This document shows, one piece after another, positions 1 through 4,857 of a stretch of 6,662 nt of DNA. This DNA is from Betaproteobacteria bacterium (GTDB lineage Bacteria > Pseudomonadota > Gammaproteobacteria > Burkholderiales > Casimicrobiaceae): positions 237-6,898 of the forward strand of contig PLYG01000432.1 in NCBI GenBank assembly GCA_003153335.1. The letters run 5' to 3'. Position 1 is the stretch's first letter. Every line of letters starts with the position of its first letter. Both the position numbers and the translations under genes were made by a program. The notes under the pieces were generated by a model. The model was not told where the DNA came from and did not search any database. It worked only from the letters and a program-made list of their open reading frames with translations.

Positions 1-461
1 GCATCATGCCCGGCCACATCCACAAAAAGGGCCGCGTCGGCGTCGTGTCGCGTTCGGGGACGCTGACTTATGAAGCGGTCGGCCAGTTGATGGATCTTGG
101 CCTTGGCCAGTCGTCGTGCGTGGGAATCGGCGGCGATCCGGTCAATGGATTGAAGCACATCGATGTCCTCAAGCTGTTCAACGACGATCCCGAGACCGAA
201 GCCGTGGTCATGGTCGGCGAAATCGGCGGTTCCGATGAAGAGACGGCCGCTGAATGGGTCAAGGCCAACATGAAAAAGCCCGTCGTCGGATTTATCGCCG
301 GCGTTACCGCTCCGGCCGGTAAACGCATGGGTCACGCGGGCGCAATCATTTCGGGCGGCAAAGGTACGGCACAGGAGAAACTGGCGGTGATGGAGGCGTG
401 CGGGATCAAAGTGACCAGGAATCCGGCGGAGATGGGGCGGCTGCTCCAGTCGATTCTCTAG
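1..461 (+). CDS. sucD: Succinyl-CoA ligase (ADP/GDP-forming) alpha subunit, C-terminal part
   Basis: This is the C-terminal half of the alpha subunit of succinyl-CoA synthetase. With SucC it converts succinyl-CoA, Pi and NDP to succinate, CoA and NTP in the TCA cycle, in the cytoplasm. The frame is open from the left edge, so the start and the CoA-binding N-terminal domain lie outside; about 152 residues of the usual roughly 290 are visible. Recognisable family motifs are PGHIHKKGRVGVVSRSGTL, then CVGIGGDP, then GEIGGSDEE, then GKRMGHAGAI. The His of GKRMGHAGAI (codon 333-335) is the residue phosphorylated during catalysis in this family. The protein ends LLQSIL with a TAG stop at 459-461, a normal C-terminus. 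sucC is expected just upstream. The stop codon overlaps the CTAG at the left edge of the inverted-repeat element that follows. Identification is very secure. Confidence 0.97.
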   Translation, partial: IMPGHIHKKGRVGVVSRSGTLTYEAVGQLMDLGLGQSSCVGIGGDPVNGLKHIDVLKLFNDDPETEAVVMVGEIGGSDEETAAEWVKANMKKPVVGFIAGVTAPAGKRMGHAGAIISGGKGTAQEKLAVMEACGIKVTRNPAEMGRLLQSIL

Positions 462-625
462 GAGCCTGTCGGACTTAGGTGTTCGATAGCGAAACGGTGA
501 GGGAGCGAGGACAGATTTTGACGCTTTCGACGCACATATCGGGAATACGTAAGGAGAAAGCGATGAAATATGGACCGCTCCATCGCCGTTGCAGCCGAAT
601 CATCCTAAGTCCGACAGGCTCCTAG
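458..625. mobile_element. 168-bp MITE-like inverted-repeat element inserted at the sucD stop codon
   Basis: Positions 458-479 and 604-625 are perfect 22-bp inverted repeats beginning CTAGGAGCCTGTCGGAC. A subterminal imperfect inverted repeat (493-507 against 576-590, 13 of 15 matching) lies inside, so the transcript could fold into one long hairpin. The outermost CTAG at each end is itself palindromic and fits a 4-bp target duplication, leaving 18-bp terminal repeats. The left CTAG contains the sucD TAG stop, so insertion would have kept sucD intact. Inside, AAGGAG at 551-556 precedes an ATG at 563 that opens only 20 codons and stops at the TAG of 623-625. This resembles the 5' end of a transposase left after internal deletion of a parent insertion sequence, but that is inference, and no transposase family can be named from so little. 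The element may also terminate sucCD transcription. Structure is certain; mobility is inferred. Confidence 0.75.
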
Positions 626-660
626 CCTGATTGACATCCAGTGACTTGCGTCAAAGGATT

Positions 661-734
661 GTTGTCCCCGCGCAGGCTGGGACCCAGCGTCGTTTGGCTT
701 AACGCCACTGGGTTTCCGGCTGCGCGGGAACGAC
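661..734. repeat. Dispersed palindromic repeat, inverted pair (copy 1)
   Basis: Two copies of a REP-like unit face each other. The left arm (about 663-688) reads GTCCCCGCGCAGGCTGGGAC then CCAGCG; the right arm (about 703-734) reads CCACTGGG, then a stem-loop (712-719 with 724-731, loop CTGC), then GAC. Related units occur at 3894-3987 and 6127-6153. Each unit is an imperfect hairpin, and the inverted pair can form a larger cruciform. Such units are common between genes in proteobacteria, and their GTTCCC-N8-GGGAAC core resembles the neisserial dRS3 repeat; family membership is not established. This copy could add termination or mRNA protection between sucD and the TerC-family operon. Confidence 0.8.
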
Positions 735-758
735 GATGCGGGGGATTCAGGCGTCATA

Positions 759-772
759 CATTTTCGAAAATG
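759..772. other. 14-bp perfect AT-rich palindrome upstream of the TerC-family operon
   Basis: CATTTTCGAAAATG is a perfect palindrome in the gap before the TerC-family gene, about 32 bp upstream of the candidate -35 box. It could be a dimeric regulator binding site or chance. It matches no operator I can name. Around it (735-803) I see only a weak GCGC hairpin at 781-793, whose nearest T run (800-805) is separated by six bases, so I do not call that a terminator. Confidence 0.3.
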
Positions 773-803
773 CTCGATAGGCGCGAACGGCGCGGCTGAT
801 TTT

Positions 804-834
804 TTGGCATGGTGGCGACGCAGTACATTAGAAT
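804..834 (+). promoter_or_regulatory. Candidate sigma70 promoter for the TerC-family operon
   Basis: TTGGCA at 804-809 matches the -35 consensus in 5 of 6 positions, and TAGAAT at 829-834 matches the -10 consensus in 5 of 6. The 19-bp spacer is longer than the ideal 17. Transcription would start near 841, leaving a leader of about 62 nt before the GTG start at 903. The position, between the repeats and the operon, is sensible, but no experimental support is visible. Confidence 0.45.
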
Positions 835-848
835 AAGCACCACTATGA

Positions 849-875
849 CCTGGGGCACGACGCCCCCGGTTTTTT
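849..875 (+). terminator. Terminator-like hairpin in the leader of the TerC-family gene (possible attenuator)
   Basis: GGGGC (852-856) and GCCCC (862-866) form a stem around ACGAC. Beyond one T/C mismatch, CC (849-850) pairs with GG (868-869). Six T residues (870-875) follow at once, the layout of an intrinsic terminator. It lies only 27 nt before the GTG start at 903 and downstream of the only good promoter candidate, so it would end the operon's own transcript unless read through. That suggests attenuation. Alternatively it ends a transcript arriving from the sucCD side. Some TerC relatives are controlled by the manganese-sensing yybP-ykoY riboswitch; I could not recognise that aptamer here, and the predicted leader is too short to hold it. 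Confidence 0.5.
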
Positions 876-902
876 CAGGCAGCACCCGGAGAGGGATCGA
901 CC

Positions 903-1637
903 GTGGACATCTTTACATCCGCCGCAATGTGGACGGCACTGGGCAACATCATTCTGGTCAATATCGTGCTCTCCGGCGACAACGCGGTGGTCATTGCCAT
1001 GGCTGCGCGCGGTTTGCACGGCAGGCAGCAGAAGTTAGCGATCATCTGGGGCAGCGCCGCGGCGATCGCGATACGGGTCGCACTCACGTTGTTCGCAGTC
1101 GAGCTCCTGAAGTATCCGTACCTGAAAATCGTCGGTGCGCTGCTGCTGCTCTATATTGGGGTGCAGCTTCTGGCCGAGGGCGACGAGGACGAGGTCTCCG
1201 TCATTGAACACACGTTGCTGTGGGCGGCGGTCAGGACGATCATGGTGGCGGACTTGGTGATGAGTCTGGACAATGTGATAGGGGTGGCGGCAGCGGCTAA
1301 AGGGAATGCGACGTTGCTGATCATCGGACTGGCCATCAGCATTCCATTGATCGTGTTCGGCAGCACCATCATGCTCAAGCTGATGGAAAAATTCCCCATC
1401 ATCATCACGTTGGGCGGCGCGCTCCTGGGCTACCTCGCCGGCGACATGTTGGTCACGGACCCGGCCATCGCGGACTGGGCGACCGCCCAGTTTTCGCACC
1501 ATGATCTGCAGATCATCCCCGGAACCCTCGAGCTCAGCGTGCCTGGCCTGATCGGCGCCGTGCTGGTCATCCTGGGCGGAAAATGGCTCTCCCGCCGCGC
1601 CGCATCGAAGTCCCCAGCCACACTGGCCGGGGAATAG
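903..1637 (+). CDS. TerC-family integral membrane protein (YjbE-like), probable metal exporter
   Basis: This 244-residue polytopic inner-membrane protein belongs to the TerC/YjbE family, whose studied members export manganese or load it onto exported proteins. It has about seven hydrophobic segments (roughly residues 6-28, 42-62, 66-86, 103-125, 137-157, 163-184 and 208-228). Two family signature motifs are present: SGDNAVVIAMAARGL (about 24-38) and ADLVMSLDNVIGVAAAAKG (about 115-133). Their acidic and Asn residues (GDN, LDN) are the presumed metal ligands. The GTG start at 903 is chosen because GGAGAGG (888-894) sits 8 nt upstream and translation begins with the family's usual amphipathic N-terminus. 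It follows sucD, an order I recall from Betaproteobacteria, and is the first gene of a likely operon with the two genes after it. The short polar tail after the last helix overlaps nothing. Metal specificity cannot be read from the sequence. Confidence 0.9.
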   Translation: MDIFTSAAMWTALGNIILVNIVLSGDNAVVIAMAARGLHGRQQKLAIIWGSAAAIAIRVALTLFAVELLKYPYLKIVGALLLLYIGVQLLAEGDEDEVSVIEHTLLWAAVRTIMVADLVMSLDNVIGVAAAAKGNATLLIIGLAISIPLIVFGSTIMLKLMEKFPIIITLGGALLGYLAGDMLVTDPAIADWATAQFSHHDLQIIPGTLELSVPGLIGAVLVILGGKWLSRRAASKSPATLAGE

Positions 1638-1639
1638 GC

Positions 1640-2599
1640 ATGGCGCTCTTTTTGCGCGAAGATGACGTCAAACAGGTCCTGACGATGCCACTGGCGCTGG
1701 ATCGCGTGGCGGCGGCATTCCGGTATCTGGGGACGGGTGAAGCGATCGATCTCCCGCGCGAACGCATCCGCTTGCCGCAGGTCTCGCAGCAACTGATGCA
1801 GGGCGCGGTGCCGGCGCTCAACGTGATCGGCTATAAGCATTACACCAACAGCCGCGAGTCGACCCGCTTTCTGATCTATCTCTACAATGCCGAGCGCGGC
1901 GATCTCGACGCCATCATCGAAGGCAACGTTCTGGGCATGATGCGCACCGGCGCCGCCAGCGGGGTCGCGACCAGGCACCTGGCGCGGGCCGATGCGGGTG
2001 TGGTGGGCCTGTTCGGCACTGGCTGGCAGGCGGTCGGCCAGTTGCGCGCGATTGCGCTGGTGCGCACCTTGCGCCAGGTCAAGGTGTACGGCCGCAATCC
2101 AGACCGCCTGGCCCGCTTTTGCGAACGGATGCGCACCGAGCTGGGCGTTTCCGTCGAACCGATGGCCTCGGCTGAAGACACGGTGCGCGGCAGTGACATC
2201 GTCGTCACCATCACCTCATCGGCCACGCCGCTGTTCAACGGCGAGTGTGTCGAGCCAGGCACGCATATCAATGCAGTGGGGGCGAATTCCCTGGCGCGCC
2301 GGGAGCTCGACGAGGCGACGATTGCGCGCGCGTCGCTGATCGTGGTCGATACGGTGCCCACGGCATTGCGTGAGGCCGGGGATCTGCTGCCGGCGCTGGA
2401 AAGGGGCCGGCTGCATGCGCGGCAACTGGTTGAACTGGGTGCAATTGTCGCCGGTCACGCGGTCGGGCGGGCGACGCCGACGCAGATCACGATATTCGAA
2501 TCGCAAGGCCTCGCCATTCAGGACCTGGTCGTGGGCGCCGCGCTGGTTGAACTGGCGCGGGCCAGGGGTTTGGGCGTTGAACTACCGCTGGCAATGTGA
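1640..2599 (+). CDS. Ornithine cyclodeaminase / mu-crystallin family NAD(P)-dependent enzyme
   Basis: This 319-residue protein is a full-length member of the ornithine cyclodeaminase/mu-crystallin family. Relatives include ornithine cyclodeaminase, alanine dehydrogenase, ketimine reductase and pyrroline-2-carboxylate reductase, all acting on amino acids or cyclic imines in the cytoplasm. The Rossmann motif GLFGTGWQAVGQ lies at about 123-134. Family substrate-site residues appear as Lys66 in YKHYTN and Arg102 in MRTGAASGVAT. Where ornithine cyclodeaminase has a catalytic Asp in its GGD motif, this protein reads VGANSLARRELD (about 213-224) with Asn at 216, which argues against true ornithine cyclodeaminase and for a reductase or dehydrogenase. 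The ATG at 1640 is chosen because GGGGAA (1629-1634) is a plausible ribosome site, only 2 nt separate it from the previous stop, and homology starts there. An upstream ATG at 1583 would overlap the TerC-family gene by 55 nt. The substrate is unknown. Confidence 0.9.
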   Translation: MALFLREDDVKQVLTMPLALDRVAAAFRYLGTGEAIDLPRERIRLPQVSQQLMQGAVPALNVIGYKHYTNSRESTRFLIYLYNAERGDLDAIIEGNVLGMMRTGAASGVATRHLARADAGVVGLFGTGWQAVGQLRAIALVRTLRQVKVYGRNPDRLARFCERMRTELGVSVEPMASAEDTVRGSDIVVTITSSATPLFNGECVEPGTHINAVGANSLARRELDEATIARASLIVVDTVPTALREAGDLLPALERGRLHARQLVELGAIVAGHAVGRATPTQITIFESQGLAIQDLVVGAALVELARARGLGVELPLAM

Positions 2600-3420
2600 C
2601 TACCTTTCCCGTCTCTCTTGAAATGGCTGCCCTGACCGACGTCGGCCAGTCCCGGCCGCACAATGAGGACGCGCTTTATATCGACACCCATCTGCGCCTG
2701 GCGCTCTTGTGCGACGGCATGGGTGGGTACAGCTCAGGCGAAGTGGCGAGTGCGATCGCCATCGAAACCATCACCAGCGGAATTCGCAGTCACGCCAGTC
2801 CGGACAGGATCCTGGGCAAGATCGACACCAGCAGCGGGCTCACGCATGCCGCGATATATTTGCGTGAACAGATTCTGACCGCGAACCAGATCATCTACAA
2901 CCGCGCGCACAGTGACGGCAAAAACGCCGGGATGGGCACCACCGTCGTAGCGATTTTTTTTTACGAAAGCCGTGTGTGCATCGCGCACATCGGCGACTCG
3001 CGCTGCTACCGTTGGCGCCGCGACAAATTCCAGCAGCTCACGCGGGACCACTCGCTGCTGCAGGACCAGATCGACTTCGGCCTGATTAGCCAGGAAGATG
3101 CCCGGCATGCGCAGCACAAGAACCTGCTGACCAAGGCGCTCGGGATCGATCCCATTGTCGAACCGGACATCACCGAATACCGGATCGAGGTGGGCGACAT
3201 CTATCTGCTCTGCTCGGACGGCTTGTGCGATCCGGTCAACGACGATGAAATGGCCGCGATGCTGTCCGTGAGAAATCTCGATCTGCACGTCGCCCTGCAG
3301 CAGATGATCGATCTTGCCAATCAGCGCGGCGGCCCGGACAATATCACCGCGGTCCTCGTTCGCGTGCCGGAAGGATTCATCGAAAAGGGGGGGTGGGCGA
3401 AGTGGCGCAAGGGCGGTTGA
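2596..3420 (+). CDS. PP2C-family serine/threonine protein phosphatase
   Basis: This 274-residue protein is a single-domain PPM/PP2C phosphatase, a Mn/Mg-dependent enzyme that removes phosphate from Ser/Thr in the cytoplasm. Motifs run in family order: DVGQSRPHNEDAL (15-27), LLCDGMGGYSSGE (38-49), GMGTTVV (112-118), IAHIGDSRCYRW (129-140), LTRDHSLLQDQ (148-158), LLCSDGLCD (204-212) and GGPDNITAVLVRV (245-257). Likely metal ligands are Glu24/Asp25, Asp40, Asp208 and Asp248; Arg20 is the expected phosphate contact. There is no signal peptide or membrane segment. The start is GTG at 2596, overlapping the preceding stop as GTGA, which points to translational coupling; an ATG at 2623 is possible but less likely. 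Partner kinases and FHA proteins often adjoin such genes, yet none is here. Two homopolymers stand out: nine T at 2954-2962 and seven G at 3387-3393. Confidence 0.93.
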   Translation: MTTFPVSLEMAALTDVGQSRPHNEDALYIDTHLRLALLCDGMGGYSSGEVASAIAIETITSGIRSHASPDRILGKIDTSSGLTHAAIYLREQILTANQIIYNRAHSDGKNAGMGTTVVAIFFYESRVCIAHIGDSRCYRWRRDKFQQLTRDHSLLQDQIDFGLISQEDARHAQHKNLLTKALGIDPIVEPDITEYRIEVGDIYLLCSDGLCDPVNDDEMAAMLSVRNLDLHVALQQMIDLANQRGGPDNITAVLVRVPEGFIEKGGWAKWRKGG

Positions 3421-3459
3421 TGCGCCAAACGACGGGAGACGGGTACGACAGTGCTCAAC

Positions 3460-3753
3460 TCACGCTGCCTTCAACGACTTCAATTTTTGAATCTCGGACC
3501 CTAAATTTTCCTGTTTGGTAAGCAGATCAAAGCATGTTTGCAGGTTCATCCAGAATTCGGGTGACACGTTGAAATAGTGCGCCAAACGCAAAGCAGTACC
3601 GACCGTAATCCCGCGCTTGCCATGGACGATTTCGTTGATGCGCCGTGGTGGTACGTTTATATCCAATGCCAGACGATACTGTCTGAGTCCAAGCGGGCGC
3701 AGAAATTCTTCCTGCAGCATTTCCCTGGGATGGATAGGTTTCAGTTTTAGCAT
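3460..3753 (-). CDS. higA: HigA-family addiction-module antitoxin (XRE helix-turn-helix), toxin partner degraded
   Basis: This 97-residue protein is a HigA/VapI-type antitoxin. HPREMLQEEFLRPLGLRQYR (8-27) leads into a helix-turn-helix at about 22-45 (RLALDINVPPRRINEIVHG), followed by the diagnostic GKRGITVGTALRLAHYF and NVSPEFWMNLQTCFDL (45-77). HigA proteins bind and silence the RelE-like RNase HigB and repress their shared promoter. The ATG at 3753-3751 is chosen from the family N-terminus and an AGGAA about 5 nt upstream on the minus strand. Nine nucleotides upstream on the same strand lies the stop of a truncated higB, the usual higBA order. It is therefore an orphan antitoxin as far as this window shows. 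It converges on the phosphatase gene with a 39-nt gap and no clear shared terminator. The antitoxin itself looks intact, so it may still regulate DNA or neutralise a toxin elsewhere. Confidence 0.92.
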   Translation of the reverse strand: MLKLKPIHPREMLQEEFLRPLGLRQYRLALDINVPPRRINEIVHGKRGITVGTALRLAHYFNVSPEFWMNLQTCFDLLTKQENLGSEIQKLKSLKAA

Positions 3754-3762
3754 GGTGGATTC

Positions 3763-3858
3763 CTATTGGTGATAGCCAACAATTTCGACGCTGTCGGCGC
3801 CATCGTTCCATTCGAAGCAGAGACGCCATTGATCATTTGCAAATGGTAACGGAGAGCG
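3763..3858 (-). pseudogene. higB: Remnant of HigB toxin (C-terminal fragment only)
   Basis: Read on the minus strand from 3858 to the TAG at 3765-3763, this short stretch encodes NDQWRLCFEWNDGADSVEI then VGYHQ. That is the characteristic C-terminus of HigB/RelE-like toxins (NDQWRxCFxW ... VEIVxYH). Homology begins at about 3837. The seven codons before it (RSPLPFA) do not look like HigB, there is no start codon, and a stop in the same frame closes it at 3861-3859. Intact HigB proteins have about 92 residues, so roughly two thirds is missing. The break lies about 50 bp from the palindromic repeat cluster at 3894-3987, which may mark the deletion or rearrangement. It sits 9 nt ahead of higA, as in an ordinary higBA operon. 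The fragment lacks most of the toxin fold and is unlikely to be active. Confidence 0.85.
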
Positions 3859-3893
3859 TTATTGTGTGAAAGGATATTGGCCTAAGACTTGGT

Positions 3894-3987
3894 GCACTGG
3901 GTTCTCGCCTTCGCGGGAATCACAACCAATCGGACGCCACTGGATTTCCGGCGAGCGCCACTGGGTTCCCGCCTGCGCGGGAACGAC
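3894..3987. repeat. Cluster of three dispersed palindromic repeat units (copies 2-4)
   Basis: Three units lie in the same orientation. Unit one (3894-3923) has CACTGGG followed by an imperfect stem-loop at 3901-3920. Unit two (3935-3955, starting CGCCACTGGATTTCCGGC) stops short and lacks its right half-stem. Unit three (3956-3987) has CGCCACTGGG, then a perfect 8-bp stem GTTCCCGC (3965-3972) with GCGGGAAC (3977-3984) around CTGC, then GAC. The truncated middle copy abutting a complete one suggests duplication within the array. The cluster fills the gap between the two toxin-antitoxin loci and is next to the broken higB. The rest of the gap (3988-4072) holds nothing I can identify. Confidence 0.82.
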
Positions 3988-4072
3988 AAACTAAGGCGGG
4001 ACATGGTTACGACAGCGCCCAGTTTAAGGAGACTAGTCGAGCGCCGGCGCAAGTCACTGCACCAAAGTACGT

Positions 4073-4101
4073 TTGACAATATATTCCGTCTAAGGAATAA
4101 T
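4073..4101 (+). promoter_or_regulatory. Strong sigma70-type promoter of the second toxin-antitoxin operon
   Basis: TTGACA (4073-4078) is a perfect -35 box. AATAAT (4096-4101) matches the -10 consensus in 5 of 6 positions, with the ideal 17-bp spacer. Transcription would begin about 6-8 nt further on, at about 4107-4109, which coincides with the toxin ATG at 4107. The toxin message would then be leaderless or nearly so. Confidence 0.65.
4082..4099. promoter_or_regulatory. Inverted repeat overlapping the toxin-antitoxin promoter, candidate operator
   Basis: TATTCC (4082-4087) and GGAATA (4094-4099) are perfect inverted 6-mers separated by GTCTAA. They lie between the -35 and -10 boxes and cover most of the -10. 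This is where an autoregulating antitoxin is expected to bind, and the XRE-type antitoxin at 4465-4797 is the natural candidate. The palindrome is seen directly; its recognition by that protein is inference. Confidence 0.55.
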
Positions 4102-4106
4102 TCGGT

Positions 4107-4472
4107 ATGCAATGGGACGTTGAATATACCGATGAATTCGGGGGCTGGTGGGAAACGCCGACAGCAGACGAACTTGCCACTTTGGATACCGGCGTTGCTC
4201 TGTTGGAGGCGTATGGCCCGAATCTGCGTCATCCACATAGCAGCGGCATCAACGGCTCAAAGCATGCGCACATGCGCAAATTGCGTGTCCAGCACGCTGG
4301 ACGCCCTTATCGGGTCTTGTTTGCATTCGACCCGCGTCAGTGTGCCATCTTGTTGCTAGGCGGGGACAAGACGGGCAATGACCGCAGGTACGTTGGGAAC
4401 GTACCGATTGCGGATACGCTATATGACGAGCATTTGGAAACGCCACGAAAGGAAGGACTGATCGATGGCTAA
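4107..4472 (+). CDS. RelE/ParE-superfamily toxin, Gp49/HigB type
   Basis: This 121-residue protein belongs to the phage-derived Gp49-like/HigB group of toxins, which in studied cases cleave mRNA on the ribosome. The N-terminus MQWDVEYTDEFGGWW is the family's usual opening, supporting ATG 4107. The core follows: a helical stretch to about residue 40, then KHAHMRKLRVQ (52-62), GRPYRVLFAFDPR (65-77) and ILLLGGDKTGND (81-92), the beta-sheet segments carrying the basic residues of the active surface. Length fits the family. The gene overlaps the antitoxin by 8 nt (4465-4472) in toxin-first order, typical of HigBA-like pairs. AAGGA at 4092-4096 could serve as a ribosome site only if transcription starts upstream of the predicted point. 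The reading frame is intact. Target and specificity are not deducible. Confidence 0.88.
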   Translation: MQWDVEYTDEFGGWWETPTADELATLDTGVALLEAYGPNLRHPHSSGINGSKHAHMRKLRVQHAGRPYRVLFAFDPRQCAILLLGGDKTGNDRRYVGNVPIADTLYDEHLETPRKEGLIDG

Positions 4473-4797
4473 GAAATTTTCTGTACTGCGCGACAAACTG
4501 TCGCCAGAAGCCCGCGCTCGCTCCGGCGAGATCTTCCAGAAGTTGACGGCTGAATTGCCGCTGCACGAATTGCGGCAAGCCAAGGCACTATCACAGGTGA
4601 AGTTGGCCGAGACGCTGCACGTCAATCAGGCAGCGATCTCCAAGATGGAACACCGCACCGACATGTATATCAGCACCTTGCGCGATTACATTCGCGCCAT
4701 GGGCGGCGACCTGGAGATCGTAGCCAAGTTTCCCGATGGCGCCGTGAAGATCACGAATTTCGCCGAGCGCGACCCGGAGCCTGCTCTGCGGGAATAA
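4465..4797 (+). CDS. XRE-family antitoxin partner of the Gp49/HigB-type toxin
   Basis: This 110-residue cytoplasmic protein should bind and inhibit the toxin before it and repress their joint promoter. An N-terminal helical arm (1-30, including LRDKLSPEARAR) precedes an XRE helix-turn-helix at about 33-62: LHELRQAKALSQVKLAETL then HVNQAAISKMEH. The motif RTDMYISTLRDYIRAMGGDL (64-83) is characteristic of antitoxins in this toxin-antitoxin class. A short beta-like tail (EIVAKFPDGAVKI) follows. ATG 4465 is preceded by AAGGAAGG (about 4449-4456) and overlaps the toxin stop by 8 nt, so translation is probably coupled. The inverted repeat at 4082-4099 is the likely operator. No terminator is evident in the 60 nt after the stop, where a CTTCCGGAAG palindrome (4815-4824) is the only structure. 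Confidence 0.88.
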   Translation: MAKKFSVLRDKLSPEARARSGEIFQKLTAELPLHELRQAKALSQVKLAETLHVNQAAISKMEHRTDMYISTLRDYIRAMGGDLEIVAKFPDGAVKITNFAERDPEPALRE

Positions 4798-4857
4798 CAA
4801 ATTGAATAACACTTCTTCCGGAAGCTCGATGCTTGCCGACACAAATAACGGTTCCCT

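Noticed and set aside
781..805. GCGC hairpin followed by T6 as a terminator
   Set aside because: The stem is only 4 bp and the T run is separated from it by six bases.
740..902. yybP-ykoY manganese riboswitch ahead of the TerC-family gene
   Set aside because: Expected from the family, but I could not find its conserved aptamer motifs by eye, and the leader after the likely promoter is only about 62 nt. A covariance search would decide.
809..1207. 132-codon plus-strand frame overlapping the leader and the TerC-family gene
   Set aside because: It overlaps the hairpin and T run and runs out of frame through a secure gene, with Arg/Gly-rich shadow translation.
1035..1502. 155-codon antisense open frame over the TerC-family gene, with similar long antisense frames over the other genes
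   Set aside because: These have charged, low-complexity composition with no recognisable motif and mirror GC-rich coding sequence on the other strand.
1583..1639. Upstream ATG extension of the ornithine cyclodeaminase-family gene
   Set aside because: It would overlap the TerC-family gene by 55 nt, and the added residues do not resemble the family; ATG 1640 has a ribosome site and matches the family start.
3894..3987. CRISPR-like array
   Set aside because: The units are self-palindromic, divergent and adjacent without uniform spacers, as in REP-type repeats.
3882..4238. 118-codon minus-strand open frame that might have been the missing HigB N-terminus
   Set aside because: It translates the repeats and the antisense of the toxin; no HigB-like N-terminal sequence appears in any minus-strand frame upstream of the remnant.
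3889..4359. 156-codon plus-strand open frame across the repeat cluster and the start of the toxin gene
   Set aside because: Its first part is the translation of the palindromic repeats (LAFAGITTNR, SRLRGNDK style) and the rest is out of frame with the well-supported toxin gene.
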